Origin: Loktanella fryxellensis
GTDB lineage: Bacteria > Pseudomonadota > Alphaproteobacteria > Rhodobacterales > Rhodobacteraceae
Direction of reading: 5' to 3'
NCBI RefSeq assembly: GCF_900110065.1
Contig: NZ_FOCI01000017.1
Coordinates: 1 to 64,000, forward strand
DNA length: 64,000 nt
Below, piece by piece: positions 35,462 through 44,882 of this stretch; the first letter of the stretch is position 1; each line of letters opens with the position of its first letter. Made by a program: the position numbers and the translations under genes. The notes below the pieces were generated by a model. The model did no database searches. It was given only the letters and a program-made list of their open reading frames with translations, and was not told the origin of the DNA.

Positions 35462-36148
35462 ATGCTGCGCAGACTAGTCACCACCCTGTCATGGGGCACC
35501 CGCCCACGCCGCCCGGACGATGCGCCCTCGATTGCGCCGTCGGTCGTGGGCCATGTGACCGACTGGTGGCGCGTGAACATGACCGATCACGGCTGCCTGC
35601 GCTGGGGCTGGTCCAACTTCGACAGGGTCGCCCCCGGCGTGTTCCGCTGCAACCAGCCGCACCCCGCACGCCTGCGCCGGTATCGCAACTATGGCATCAA
35701 GGGCGTCCTGAACCTGCGCGGCGAGAACCGCAGTCCCGCCTTCCGGATCGAGAAGGCGACCTGTGCGCTGCTGGGGCTGCCCCTCGTCAGCGTCAGTCTG
35801 ACCGCCCGGACCGCCCCGTCGCGTGCCGTGCTGCTCGACCTGCTCGACGCCTTCGACACGTTGCCGCGCCCCTTCGTCATGCATTGCAAATCCGGCGCCG
35901 ACCGGGCGGGACTGGCTGCGGCGCTCTATCTTATCGATCAGGGCGCATCGTTGACCGAGGCGCGCCGACAGCTTGCGCTGCGCTACCTGCACCTGCCCTT
36001 CACGCGCACCGGCGTCCTTGGCACGCTGCTGGACGCCTATGCGGCACGGCTGACCGAAGGGCCCGTGACGTTGCGCGACTGGATCCACGACGAGTATGAT
36101 CCCGCCATCGTGTGTGCCCGCCACGCGGCCCGCAGGCGGGCTGCATGA
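35462..36148 (+). CDS. Tyrosine/dual-specificity phosphatase-like protein
   Basis: 228 residues. The active-site P-loop HCKSGADRAG (141-150) has the CX5R signature, with nucleophile C142 and R148. Upstream, GIKGVLNLRGEN carries the strand and general-acid region of the dual-specificity fold. There is no signal peptide, so it should be cytoplasmic. Its stop overlaps the start of an ABC exporter by ATGA, implying a joint function, perhaps regulation of the exporter or of envelope synthesis by dephosphorylation. Substrate unknown. Confidence 0.9.
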   Translation: MLRRLVTTLSWGTRPRRPDDAPSIAPSVVGHVTDWWRVNMTDHGCLRWGWSNFDRVAPGVFRCNQPHPARLRRYRNYGIKGVLNLRGENRSPAFRIEKATCALLGLPLVSVSLTARTAPSRAVLLDLLDAFDTLPRPFVMHCKSGADRAGLAAALYLIDQGASLTEARRQLALRYLHLPFTRTGVLGTLLDAYAARLTEGPVTLRDWIHDEYDPAIVCARHAARRRAA

Positions 36149-37941
36149 CCACGGCGACCACGACGCCCGCCCCTGCAGACACGATCCGCGCGCGCGACAT
36201 CCAGACGTTCCGCTGGCTCTGGCGCAGCTATCTGCGGCGGTATCGCTGGATCATCGTGCTGGCCGTGGTGCTGATGTCGGTCGAGGGCGCGATGCTGGGC
36301 GTGCTGTCCTACATGATCCGGCCCATGTTCGATCAGGTCTTCGTCGGTGGCGACGGCACGGCGCTGTGGTTCGTGGGTCTGGTGATCCTCGGCTGCTTCG
36401 TCGTGCGGGCCATCACGTCCGCGTCGCACCGTATCCTGATGATGTCCGCCAGCCAGCGCGCCGCCGCCCGCATGCGCAGCGACCTGCTGCGGCACCTGAT
36501 GCAGCTCGACAGTGCCTATCACCAGATCAACCCGCCCGGTCAGCTGATCGAGCGGATGCAAAGCGACGTGACGCTGGTCAACCAGAGCTGGGCCAGCATC
36601 CTCGTCAGCCTCGGGCGCGATCTGGTGACCGTGCTGGTGCTGTTCGGCGTCGCCCTGTCGGTGGACTGGCAGTGGACGCTGGTCGCGCTGATCGGCACGC
36701 CGCTGCTGGTGCTGCCGGCGCTTGTCGCGCAACGCTATGTCCGGCGGCGGTCGGTCAATGCCCGCGATCTGGCGGGCCGCATGGCCACGCGGCTTGACGA
36801 GGTGTTTCACGGCATCAACCCGATCAAGCTGAACGCGCTGGAGACCTATCAGTCCAGCCGGTACGACAGCCTGACCCACGCCCGCGTCCGGGCAGAGGTG
36901 CGCGCCACCGCCGGTCAGGTCACGGTCCCTGCGATGATCGACGTCATGACCGGCATCGGGTTCTGTGCCGTGCTGATCTATGGCGGTTCGGAGATCATCG
37001 ACGGGACCAAGACCGTGGGCGAGTTCATGTCCTTCTTCACCGCGATGGCGCTGGTGTTCGATCCGCTGCGCCGTCTGGGCCAGACCAGCGGGTTGTGGCA
37101 GGTCGCACGTGCCAGCATCGACCGACTGCGCGGAATGCTGGCCGAGCGGCCCACCCTGCTGTCGCCGCCCGTGCCGCGCCCCGTCCCCGCCGGCGCACCC
37201 GAGATCCGGCTGCACGACGTGGCGTTGACCTATGGCGACCTGCCGGTGCTGCGCGGCGTGTCGTTCGTCGCACAGGCCGGGCGCACCACGGCGCTGGTCG
37301 GTGCCTCTGGTGCTGGCAAGAGTACGGTGTTCAACGTGCTGACCCGTCTGGTCGAGCCGCAGGGCGGTCGCGTGTCAATCGGCGACGTGCCGGTGCAGGA
37401 CCTCGATCTGGGCGCGCTGCGGGGCCTGTTCTCGGTCGTGACGCAGGACGCCGCCCTGTTCGACGAAAGCCTGCGGGACAACATCCTGCTGGGACGCACC
37501 GACGTGTCGGACGACCGCCTGCGCACCGTGACAGAGGCCGCCCATGTGTCGGATTTCCTGCCGCAGCTCAGCGACGGGCTCGACAGTCCGGCGGGGCCGC
37601 GCGGATCGAACCTGTCGGGCGGTCAGCGCCAGCGCGTCGCCATCGCCCGCGCCCTGCTGCGCGACACGCCGATCCTGCTGCTGGACGAGGCGACGAGCGC
37701 GCTCGACACCATGTCGGAAGCGCTGGTGCAGTCCGCCCTCGACCGTCTGTCCGCAGGCCGCACCACGCTAGTCATCGCGCACCGCCTGTCGACCGTCCGC
37801 AACGCCGACAGCATCGTGGTGATGGACCACGGCCGCGTGGTCGAACAGGGCACCCACGACGACCTGCTGGCGCTGGGCGGCTTCTATGCCGACCTCTATG
37901 CCATGCAGTTCAAATCACGGGATGACACCAATCATGACTGA
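36145..37941 (+). CDS. ABC exporter, fused permease-ATPase (MsbA/LipA-flippase type)
   Basis: 598 residues: six transmembrane segments (about 30-310) followed by a nucleotide-binding domain. Walker A GASGAGKST at 386-394, signature LSGGQRQR, Walker B ILLLDEATSALD, and switch histidine in IAHRLST. It works as a homodimer in the inner membrane exporting a lipid, glycolipid or peptide; the nearest functional class is MsbA-like. It starts in ATGA with the phosphatase stop and overlaps the downstream ygfZ-like gene by 8 nt. Substrate not determinable. Confidence 0.95.
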   Translation: MTTATTTPAPADTIRARDIQTFRWLWRSYLRRYRWIIVLAVVLMSVEGAMLGVLSYMIRPMFDQVFVGGDGTALWFVGLVILGCFVVRAITSASHRILMMSASQRAAARMRSDLLRHLMQLDSAYHQINPPGQLIERMQSDVTLVNQSWASILVSLGRDLVTVLVLFGVALSVDWQWTLVALIGTPLLVLPALVAQRYVRRRSVNARDLAGRMATRLDEVFHGINPIKLNALETYQSSRYDSLTHARVRAEVRATAGQVTVPAMIDVMTGIGFCAVLIYGGSEIIDGTKTVGEFMSFFTAMALVFDPLRRLGQTSGLWQVARASIDRLRGMLAERPTLLSPPVPRPVPAGAPEIRLHDVALTYGDLPVLRGVSFVAQAGRTTALVGASGAGKSTVFNVLTRLVEPQGGRVSIGDVPVQDLDLGALRGLFSVVTQDAALFDESLRDNILLGRTDVSDDRLRTVTEAAHVSDFLPQLSDGLDSPAGPRGSNLSGGQRQRVAIARALLRDTPILLLDEATSALDTMSEALVQSALDRLSAGRTTLVIAHRLSTVRNADSIVVMDHGRVVEQGTHDDLLALGGFYADLYAMQFKSRDDTNHD

Positions 37942-38695
37942 TCCACGCCCACGCACCGTCCTGGCCCTGACCGGCACCGACCGGGTGGCCTTCCTGCAGG
38001 GCCTCGTGACCAATGACGTGGCCCGTGCGGATGGCGGCATCGTCTATGCGGCGCTGCTGACGCCGCAGGGCAAGTTCGTGGCGGATTTCTTCGTCACGGG
38101 GCAGCCGGACCGGTTGCTGATCGACGTGGCGACCAGCCATGCCGCATCGCTGCTGCAACGGCTGACGCTGTACCGGTTGCGCGCCGACGTGCAGATCGTG
38201 GCGACGGATCTGACCGTGTCGCGCGGCACCGGCCCCGCACCCGACGGCGCCCTGCCCGATCCGCGCGATCCGGCGATGGGCTGGCGGCACATCGGGCCCA
38301 CCGACCTGTCCGACGACACCGACTGGGACGCCCTGCGCACCGCCCATCTGGTGCCCGAAACCGGGATCGACCTGACGCCCGACACCTACATCCTCGAGGC
38401 GGGATTTGCCCGCCTGCACGGCGTCGATTTCCGCAAGGGCTGTTTCGTGGGGCAGGAAATCGTCGCGCGGATGAAGCACAAGACAACCCTGCGCAAGGGT
38501 CTGGTTCGCGTCAAGCTGGACGGTGCGGCCCAGACCGGTGAGGCGATCCTGTCCGGCGAGCGAGAGGCGGGCACCCTGCATACGGTCGCGGGCGCACATG
38601 GCATCGCCTATCTGCGGTTCGATCGCGGCACCGACCTGCGCACGACTGGCGGTGCTGCGCTGAGTGTGGATGCGCGCGATCTGACGGCGGACTGA
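37934..38695 (+). CDS. ygfZ: Folate-binding protein YgfZ (Fe-S cluster repair)
   Basis: 253 residues, related to the T-protein of glycine cleavage. The YgfZ signature is K168-GCFVGQE, followed by VARMKHKTTLRKGL. The cysteine is the conserved one. YgfZ binds tetrahydrofolate and supports MiaB and other Fe-S enzymes. I chose ATG 37934 (MTDPRPRTV); an in-frame ATG at 37922 is possible. It overlaps the ABC exporter gene by 8 nt, so it is probably co-transcribed with it, though no functional tie is evident. Confidence 0.93.
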   Translation: MTDPRPRTVLALTGTDRVAFLQGLVTNDVARADGGIVYAALLTPQGKFVADFFVTGQPDRLLIDVATSHAASLLQRLTLYRLRADVQIVATDLTVSRGTGPAPDGALPDPRDPAMGWRHIGPTDLSDDTDWDALRTAHLVPETGIDLTPDTYILEAGFARLHGVDFRKGCFVGQEIVARMKHKTTLRKGLVRVKLDGAAQTGEAILSGEREAGTLHTVAGAHGIAYLRFDRGTDLRTTGGAALSVDARDLTAD

Positions 38696-38732
38696 CGACG
38701 GATTGATGGCGGACTGACGCAGGCAGACGCAA

Positions 38733-38764
38733 AAGGCCGGCCCTGTTTCCACAGGACCGGCCTT
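38733..38764 (-). terminator. Terminator between ygfZ and efp
   Basis: AAGGCCGGCCCTGT, loop TTCC, ACAGGACCGGCCTT: a 14-pair stem with one mismatch. Read on the minus strand it is followed by TTTTGCG, so it is a good Rho-independent terminator for efp (stop at 38785). It may also stop the convergent ygfZ transcript. Confidence 0.85.
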
Positions 38765-38784
38765 CGACATGCGATCCCGCAGGA

Positions 38785-39348
38785 TCAGGCGCGTTCGACG
38801 TATTCGAACAATTCGGTGTTCACGATGATCTTTTCGTCCGTGCCCACGAAGGGCGGGATCATGACGCGCACACCGTTGTCGAGGATTGCGGGCTTGAAGC
38901 TGTTGGCAGCAGTCTGCCCCTTCACTACCGGCTCGGTCTCGACGATGGTGCAGGTCACCCGCAGCGGCAACGTCACGTTCAGCGCCTCTTCACCATAGTA
39001 TTCGATGTGCACGATCATGCCGTCCTGCAGGAACGGGCGACGGTCGCCAAGGATGTCGGCGGGCAGCGCGATCTGCTCGTAGGTCTCGCTGTCCATGAAG
39101 GTCAGCATGTCGTCCGTCTCGAACAGGAACTGCTGGTCCTTCTGTTCCAGCTGCACCTTTTCCACCTTGTCGGCGGACCGGAAGCGTTCGTTCAGCTTGC
39201 GGCCGTCGCGCAGGTTCTTCAGCTCGACCTGTGCAAATGCGCCACCCTTGCCGGGTTTCACGTGATCGACCTTGACAGCGCCCCACAGGCCCCCGTCGTG
39301 TTCCAGAACGTTGCCGGGGCGGATTTCGTTACCGTTGATTTTGGGCAT
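38785..39348 (-). CDS. efp: Elongation factor P
   Basis: 187 residues, three beta-barrel domains, normal length. It helps ribosomes pass polyproline stretches. K34 in [10 protein letters not shown] is the tip residue that is lysylated in many bacteria; with lysine here the EpmA-type modification is possible, but no epmA is visible. The C-terminus [19 protein letters not shown] (family signature) is intact. A promoter-like TTGTCA-N17-TATAGA lies upstream and a strong terminator downstream, so it is probably monocistronic. Confidence 0.98.
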   Translation of the reverse strand: MPKINGNEIRPGNVLEHDGGLWGAVKVDHVKPGKGGAFAQVELKNLRDGRKLNERFRSADKVEKVQLEQKDQQFLFETDDMLTFMDSETYEQIALPADILGDRRPFLQDGMIVHIEYYGEEALNVTLPLRVTCTIVETEPVVKGQTAANSFKPAILDNGVRVMIPPFVGTDEKIIVNTELFEYVERA

Positions 39349-39400
39349 GGGTCACTTCATGTCAGACAGATGTCAAAAGGTTGATGCGCGGTTGCGGCGA

Positions 39401-39429
39401 TCTATATATTGCGCACGGACCCCTGACAA
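39401..39429 (-). promoter_or_regulatory. Probable sigma-70-type promoter of efp
   Basis: On the minus strand: TTGTCA (39429-39424), 17-nt spacer, TATAGA (39406-39401). It leaves about 45 nt of leader before the efp ATG. The overlapping TATATA could also serve a plus-strand promoter (TTGATG at 39381) for the gene at 39577. Pattern match only. Confidence 0.5.
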
Positions 39430-39576
39430 GACGACTAAATCCATGTGACGACCGGCGACTGTCATGCAGCTGTTGCATGGCAGCCATTCCAAAACAGGCA
39501 ACCCGAATCGGCTCTCAGCGGTCATAAGGGGCGGCACCCCGAGACGACAAGAGCGAAAAAACGAGAAGGATCCAAG

Positions 39577-39900
39577 ATGCGAGATTTCGTTGACGGCACG
39601 GCATTCAACAACGAACAAGGCAACCGTGCCCGCAAACTGTTTGCGGCCGTCGTTCTGGCGGCCCTCGACGACGCGATTGCGGATGACAAGAAATACGGCA
39701 ACGGACCCGAGCAGATAGCCCGCTGGGCCCGGTCGCGCGATGGTCGCGAAGTGTTGTCCTGCGCAGGCATCGACCCCAACGAGCGTGTCGTGACCGGCCT
39801 GATGGATTTCGTCGGCAAGGGTGTGCGCACCTCGGTCGCTTTGTCGCGCGAAGAGAGCGAGCGCCGCAATGCCGCCGAGCAGGACGCCCGGGCCGCCTGA
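39577..39900 (+). CDS. Small conserved protein (DUF6280-like, Rhodobacterales)
   Basis: 107 residues, no signal peptide or membrane segment, predicted mainly helical. An AGAAGGA ribosome site precedes ATG 39577. The sequence (MRDFVDGTAFN, RARKLFAAVVLAALDDAI, IARWARSRDGREVLSCAG) matches my memory of a family restricted to Rhodobacterales, labelled DUF6280; function unknown. It has its own leader of ~160 nt and an excellent terminator, suggesting an independently and perhaps highly expressed gene. It might be nucleoid- or stress-related, but nothing in the sequence shows that. Confidence 0.85.
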   Translation: MRDFVDGTAFNNEQGNRARKLFAAVVLAALDDAIADDKKYGNGPEQIARWARSRDGREVLSCAGIDPNERVVTGLMDFVGKGVRTSVALSREESERRNAAEQDARAA

Positions 39901-39931
39901 TCAGTCCGACCTGCCGACCCTGAGATGACCG

Positions 39932-39960
39932 AACGCGGCCCCGCCTTAGGCCGCGTTTTT
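39932..39960 (+). terminator. Rho-independent terminator after the DUF6280-like gene
   Basis: AACGCGGCC, loop CCGCCTTA, GGCCGCGTT followed directly by TTT-CGTTT. Nine-pair perfect GC stem plus T-run, 32 nt after the stop. Confidence 0.9.
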
Positions 39961-40038
39961 CGTTTGGTCATGACTATGCCGGGGGTGGGTGCGATGATCC
40001 GGTCGCAAAGCACGATGACCCGTTCCGGCGTGAAAAGG

Positions 40039-40947
40039 TCAGGCCGACCCTTCGTCAAAGCTTTCCGTCGTGAGGATGCGATGGATCTCGCTGCGCACCA
40101 GCTTGCGGACGTTGCGCGTGATCTTGACACCCAACTGGCCCTGCAACTCCTCGCGCACGATCTGCGTCACCATCGCACGCAACGCGTCCGGGTCGGTCAA
40201 CGCCGCGCCAGAAAGATAGCGGTGCATCTCGTCCTCGGGGTCGGGGCCAAGATCCGGGCCACCAATCAGGTCGTCCTGCCATGCGGCGGGATCATCGGCA
40301 CCGGCCCCATCCCCAGACGACGCGGCATTTGGCAGCGCGGCAGGCTGCGGGTGGCGTCCCGACAAGGCCCTGTGGCGCAGGGTCGAGGCCGGTGGCGGCA
40401 TCCGAAGATGCCGGAATGTCGGCTCGTCTGCGTCCTTCGCCGCATCGGAACCGGCAGCGTCCGCCGCATCGCCATAGCGGCGCGCCGCCTCGGTCAACGT
40501 GGCAGGCCACGCTGCAGCATCCATCGGTGCGGTCACGGGTGACGCCAGCATGTCGGCGCTGCCATCCTGCGCCGTAACGCCCGCCCGCGCCCAGTCGAGG
40601 TCGATCTGCGTGCCCGTCCCGTCCGGCTCGAACTCGTCGCCCTGCGCGCGCACCGCCGCCTCGAGTTCCGCGATCGTGGCCATCAGCCGCAGGCGGTCGG
40701 CCACGACCGTGGGCGCGTCCGGGTCGCCTGCCGTTGCGTCGGTTGCGATGACCGGCGCTGCCACAGGCACCTGCAACAGCAGTGGGGATAAGGCGTCTTC
40801 GACGGTGTCGATCCGCTGGGCCGGTGTCAGGACCAGCTTCGGCACCCGCGGTACCACCGGTGCCGCCGCGCCGCCATCCGCGACCAGTCGCCGGATGGAC
40901 GACAGCACATCCTCGATTTCGACGTTGGTCATCGGGTCGGCCATCAT
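40039..40947 (-). CDS. Acidic PopZ-like (DUF2497-type) protein
   Basis: 302 residues. The N-terminus VEIEDVLSSIRRLVAD resembles the start of PopZ (EEILASIRRII-type), the middle ~200 residues are acidic, Ala/Pro/Asp-rich and disordered, and the C-terminus ends in a helical region MVTQIVREELQGQLGVKITRNVRKLVRSEIHRIL. This layout (short helix, disordered spacer, oligomerising helices) is that of polar organising protein PopZ. In other alphaproteobacteria popZ lies near tolC and valS; here tolC and pcm are adjacent but valS is 8 kb away. Assignment is by layout and synteny, so moderate. Confidence 0.6.
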   Translation of the reverse strand: MMADPMTNVEIEDVLSSIRRLVADGGAAAPVVPRVPKLVLTPAQRIDTVEDALSPLLLQVPVAAPVIATDATAGDPDAPTVVADRLRLMATIAELEAAVRAQGDEFEPDGTGTQIDLDWARAGVTAQDGSADMLASPVTAPMDAAAWPATLTEAARRYGDAADAAGSDAAKDADEPTFRHLRMPPPASTLRHRALSGRHPQPAALPNAASSGDGAGADDPAAWQDDLIGGPDLGPDPEDEMHRYLSGAALTDPDALRAMVTQIVREELQGQLGVKITRNVRKLVRSEIHRILTTESFDEGSA

Positions 40948-41015
40948 TGATCCTTTGTCACGTCAGCGTGAGTGTATCCACGTCATACGGTTCGGGCAAC
41001 AGCCCGCCCACCGGT

Positions 41016-42392
41016 TTACTGGCCGATCGCCTGCAGCACGCGGTCCAGTGCCTGCCCCTGCTGGGACAGCGCCGCAGGCGCATCCTTGACCAGATCGTAA
41101 TAGGCGGTCGGATCGTACTGCTGCACGGGCAGGTTCAGGTGATCCGCCGTCAACAACCCGACCGAGGCGAGCACCGCGTAAGAGGCATTCACCTCTGCCG
41201 CCTGTGCGGTGATGACGTTGGCGCGGGCGTCCAGCAGGTCCTGTTCCGCGTTCAGCACGTCGAGCGTGGTGCGCGCACCCAAGGTCGCCTCTTCGCGGAT
41301 GCCGTCGAAGGCGACCTGCGCCGCACGGACCTGTTCGCCAGATGCAGCGAGCGATGCGCGGGTCGCGGTCAGCACCGCATAGGCATTCGCCACGTCCTGC
41401 GACACGTCGAGCGTCGCCAGATGCAGCCCGGCCCTGGCCTGATCGCGCAGCGACATCGCCTGCCGCACCGTCGATGGCAGCGCACCACCGTTATAGATCG
41501 GCCCACCGATCGACAGGGTCAGCGACCGGCCCGTGTTGCGGTCCTGATCGATGCCGATTTGACCGCTCAGGTCGACGTTCGGGCTGTAGGCCGTCTCGGC
41601 GCGCGAAATGCCCAGTTCGGCGGCGGTCACGTTGTATTGCGCCTGCCGGATCACCGGATGGTTGCGCATGGCCAGCGCCTCCGCCTCGTCGCGGGTCTGC
41701 GACGTCGGCGCCGGCGACACGGCGACCAGCGGTCCCGGGGCACGGCCGATGGCGGCCTCGAACTCGGCGACCGCCTGTTCATTGTTGCCGCGCGCCTCGG
41801 CCAGCAGGCTTTGCGCTGCCGCAAGACTCGCCTGCGCCAGCGACACGTCGGTCCGCGTCACCTCGCCCACGTCGAAGCGGTCCTGCGCCGCGCGCAGTTC
41901 CTGCCCCAGCACCCGCAGGTTGTTTTCGCGCAGGCTGATGATCTCGGACGTGCTGCGCACGGTCAGATAGGCGGCGACGGCACGCTGCAGCACCTGCTGT
42001 TCCACGTCGCGCAACGTCTCGCGCGTGCCCAGCACCAGTTCCTTCTGCTGCGCGAGCGCGAGCTGGTTCGCGCCACCGTCATACAGGGTCAGCGACGCGG
42101 TCAGCGACAGCTGTGCCGTGATCTCCGGCGCGCCGATGGCGCGCGGCGACTGGGTGTTCGCCTGTGCGGCCCATGACACGACGGGGCCAAGGGCGGCCAT
42201 CGCCTGTGCCACATCCTCGTCCGCGGACCGCAGCACGGCGCGATTTTGCGCCAGCAGACCCGATTTGTCGTAGGCATCGGTCAGCGCCTGTGCCAGCGTT
42301 TCCGCAGACAGGGCGGTGGCGGTCAGCGCCGTGGTGGACACCAGCAAGGCTACCGTCACGGCACCGCGGCGCAGGAGGGTCCCGATCATCAT
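41016..42392 (-). CDS. tolC: TolC family outer-membrane channel
   Basis: 458 residues, signal peptide 1 to about 29, and two internally similar halves of long alpha helices with beta strands ([12 protein letters not shown] and [14 protein letters not shown] mark the two barrel parts). It forms the trimeric outer-membrane duct used by type I secretion and efflux pumps. I use ATG 42392, which overlaps the pcm stop; the adjacent ATG 42389 is equivalent. It is downstream of the pcm-like gene and upstream of the PopZ-like gene, a common alphaproteobacterial order. Confidence 0.96.
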   Translation of the reverse strand: MMIGTLLRRGAVTVALLVSTTALTATALSAETLAQALTDAYDKSGLLAQNRAVLRSADEDVAQAMAALGPVVSWAAQANTQSPRAIGAPEITAQLSLTASLTLYDGGANQLALAQQKELVLGTRETLRDVEQQVLQRAVAAYLTVRSTSEIISLRENNLRVLGQELRAAQDRFDVGEVTRTDVSLAQASLAAAQSLLAEARGNNEQAVAEFEAAIGRAPGPLVAVSPAPTSQTRDEAEALAMRNHPVIRQAQYNVTAAELGISRAETAYSPNVDLSGQIGIDQDRNTGRSLTLSIGGPIYNGGALPSTVRQAMSLRDQARAGLHLATLDVSQDVANAYAVLTATRASLAASGEQVRAAQVAFDGIREEATLGARTTLDVLNAEQDLLDARANVITAQAAEVNASYAVLASVGLLTADHLNLPVQQYDPTAYYDLVKDAPAALSQQGQALDRVLQAIGQ

Positions 42393-43051
42393 AATGCAAA
42401 GGCCCGCGTCTTGCGGAACCCGGGCAGCACCGGCGCCCCCGCATTGAAGGCATGGCGCCAACTGATGCGGCCACCGGCGCTGGTGCCGATGCGCACGGTG
42501 CCCAGCGCGCCTTCGGCGAACAAGGCCGCGATGCGGCCGCCGTCGCGCAACTGGTCGGTCAGGGCCTCCGGCACGACCTCGACCGCTCCGTGGATCAGGA
42601 TCGCATCGTAGGGGCCTGACTTCGCCACGCCCTCGGCCAGCGGTCCGGTCATCACGGCGGCATTGTCGACACCGGCTTCCGACAGGATCGCCTGCGCCTC
42701 GGCGGCGCGATCTGCGTCATCCTCCAGCGCCACGACGAATTCGGCCATGCGGGCCACGACGGCGGTGGAATAACCCAGCCCGCACCCCACATCCAGCACC
42801 ACGTCGCTGGGCTGCAGGTCGAGGGCATCCAGCATCTTGGCAAGCGTGCGCGGTTCCAGCATGACGCGCCCGCCGGGCAGCATCAGATTTTCGCCGACAT
42901 AGGCGGCCTCGCGCAGGGACGATGGCACATAGGCCTCTCGCGGGATGCTGAGCATCGCGTCGATGATGGGGAATTTCGTCACGTCGGACGGCCGCACCTG
43001 CGTGTCGACCATCATCGTGCGGCGGGTCTCGAAGTTTGCCAAGGTCAGCAC
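42389..43051 (-). CDS. pcm: Protein-L-isoaspartate O-methyltransferase family protein
   Basis: 220 residues, class I SAM-dependent methyltransferase: [17 protein letters not shown] is the SAM loop (~85-101), and the family segments [11 protein letters not shown] and [19 protein letters not shown] are present. It is expected to repair isoaspartyl residues, although the alphaproteobacterial tolC-linked group differs from E. coli Pcm in its SAM motif and may have another target. Start GTG 43051; the later ATG (MMVDTQ) is a possible alternative. Overlaps tolC by 4 nt. Confidence 0.9.
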   Translation of the reverse strand: MLTLANFETRRTMMVDTQVRPSDVTKFPIIDAMLSIPREAYVPSSLREAAYVGENLMLPGGRVMLEPRTLAKMLDALDLQPSDVVLDVGCGLGYSTAVVARMAEFVVALEDDADRAAEAQAILSEAGVDNAAVMTGPLAEGVAKSGPYDAILIHGAVEVVPEALTDQLRDGGRIAALFAEGALGTVRIGTSAGGRISWRHAFNAGAPVLPGFRKTRAFAL

Positions 43052-43193
43052 TCATCCGGTTGTCTGCGTTGGCGCGACGATGCCACAGGCCCCGTTCCGG
43101 GGCAACGCGCGAATGGCGCCGGTGGCAATCCTGCAACGCCCGGTGTCGCCAAAGTTCCGGGGCGCGTGACAGGGTGCGTGATGGCCCCGCCCG

Positions 43194-44573
43194 TCACGTC
43201 AGCAGCGTCGCCGCCGCGATGACGCCCACGGTCAGGCTGAACGGGATGACGACCGCCACGACGAAGATGTCGGCATAACTTTGCTTGTGCGACAGCCCCG
43301 TGATCGCCAGCAGCGTGATGACGGCCCCGTTGTGGGGCAGCGCGTCGAACCCGCCGGACGACAGCGCCACGACCCGGTGCATGATCTGGGGATCGATCCC
43401 CGCCGCCTGTGCCGCCTGCGCGAACTGCGTGCCCAGCGTCTGCAAGGCGATCGACATGCCGCCAGAGGCGGACCCGGTGATCCCTGCCAGCACGTTGATC
43501 GCCACCGCCGACGAGATCAGCGGATTGTAGGAAATGCCCAACACGGCATCGCGGATCACGAGGAACGCCGGCAGGGCCGCGATGACGGCGCCGTAGCCCA
43601 CCTCTGACGCGGTGTTGAACACGGGCAGCAGCGATCCCATCGTGCCTGCGTTGGCGGTGTCCATCAGGTCGGCAAAGCGGGACCAGTTCAGTGCGATGCA
43701 CAGCAGGATCGACGCCGTCAGCGACGCGATGATCGCCCAGACCCCCTTCACGTCGTCGATGGTCGCACCGCCATAGGCGTCCTGCGCCAGATAGGCAGTG
43801 TCGAGGCGCGGGATCACCAGATAGGTGAAGACGCCGTTCAGCACGATCACCGCGACCACGGGCAACAGCGCCACGACGATGCTCGGCTGGCGGCCCACCT
43901 GCGCCTCGGCGTCCGCATCGCTGCGACCGTGGTCGCCGTAGCCTTCGTCAGCGGCGATGGCGCGCGCCCGCCTGCGGTTCAGCCATGCAATGCCGAAGAT
44001 CATCATGCCAAGGCCCGCCGCCGTGCCATAGATCGGCGCGGCAAACGGCGTGGTGCCGAAATAGGGCATCGGGATCGCATTCTGGATCGCGGGCGTCCCC
44101 GGAAAGGCGGTCATCGTGAACGTGAACGAGCCCAGCGCGAGGGCGGCGGGCAACAGCCGCTTGGGCGTGTCCGACCGGCGGAACAGATCGTTGGCGATGG
44201 GATAGACCGCAAAGGCCACGACGAACAGCGACACCCCGCCATAGGTCAGCACGCCGCAGGCCAGCACCACGGCGGCAATGGCCTGCCCCGCACCCATCCG
44301 GGCCACGAACCATTCCGCGATGACGCGGGCCGATCCCGAATCCGCCATCAGCTTGCCAAAGATCGCGCCCAGCATGAACAGCGGAAAGAACTGCAGCAGG
44401 TAGTTGCCCAAGGCGGGCATGAAGACCTGCGTATAGGACGCAAGCAACGGCATGCCGCCCGACAGCAGCACCGCCAGCAGCGCCAGAACGGGGGCCAGGA
44501 TCAGCACGGTGATCCCGCGATAGGCCAGATACATCAGCAGCCCGAGGGACACGAAGATGCCGATCAGACCCAT
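43194..44573 (-). CDS. GntP-family permease (gluconate/3-hydroxybutyrate type)
   Basis: 459 residues with about 12-14 transmembrane segments. LTYGGVSLFVVAFAVYPIA, GTPAIQNAIPMPYFGT and SGGFDALPHNGAV are hallmark GntP-family stretches; the last resembles D-beta-hydroxybutyrate permeases more than gluconate ones. It probably imports a small organic acid with protons. A consensus AGGAGGT ribosome site lies 5 nt before ATG 44573. No catabolic gene is adjacent, so the substrate stays open. Confidence 0.93.
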   Translation of the reverse strand: MGLIGIFVSLGLLMYLAYRGITVLILAPVLALLAVLLSGGMPLLASYTQVFMPALGNYLLQFFPLFMLGAIFGKLMADSGSARVIAEWFVARMGAGQAIAAVVLACGVLTYGGVSLFVVAFAVYPIANDLFRRSDTPKRLLPAALALGSFTFTMTAFPGTPAIQNAIPMPYFGTTPFAAPIYGTAAGLGMMIFGIAWLNRRRARAIAADEGYGDHGRSDADAEAQVGRQPSIVVALLPVVAVIVLNGVFTYLVIPRLDTAYLAQDAYGGATIDDVKGVWAIIASLTASILLCIALNWSRFADLMDTANAGTMGSLLPVFNTASEVGYGAVIAALPAFLVIRDAVLGISYNPLISSAVAINVLAGITGSASGGMSIALQTLGTQFAQAAQAAGIDPQIMHRVVALSSGGFDALPHNGAVITLLAITGLSHKQSYADIFVVAVVIPFSLTVGVIAAATLLT

Positions 44574-44882
44574 GGGGTACCTCCTGCGATGCCACGACCG
44601 TTGCGTTGAGCCTCGGCCGGGACCCTAGGGCGGGGTGGCGGGAATGACCACCCGTGCCAAGGGTTGCGGCGACACGGCACAGTCGTCGGGGCCGCGCACG
44701 ACGCACAGCGCCCCGTCGGGGCCGGTCGCCGCAGGGCGCGATCAGCGTCCTGCCCTGCCCTGCAGAGGATCACGAGGCGGCGGCGGATCGCCATGATCGC
44801 CTGTCCCGTCGACATGTCCCCGGTTGCATTCCGGTGCCTTGCACGCTGTTGTGGCTGTCAGACCCGGAAAGGTGCCCGCCCC
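44574..44882. other. 309-nt divergent gap, no gene seen
   Basis: Between the GntP permease (minus) and the hydrolase-membrane protein (plus). Contains the permease ribosome site next to 44573. In-frame upstream extension of the hydrolase gene (ATGs at 44793 and 44814) is possible but adds a Cys/Arg-rich leader with no family look. Confidence 0.4.
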
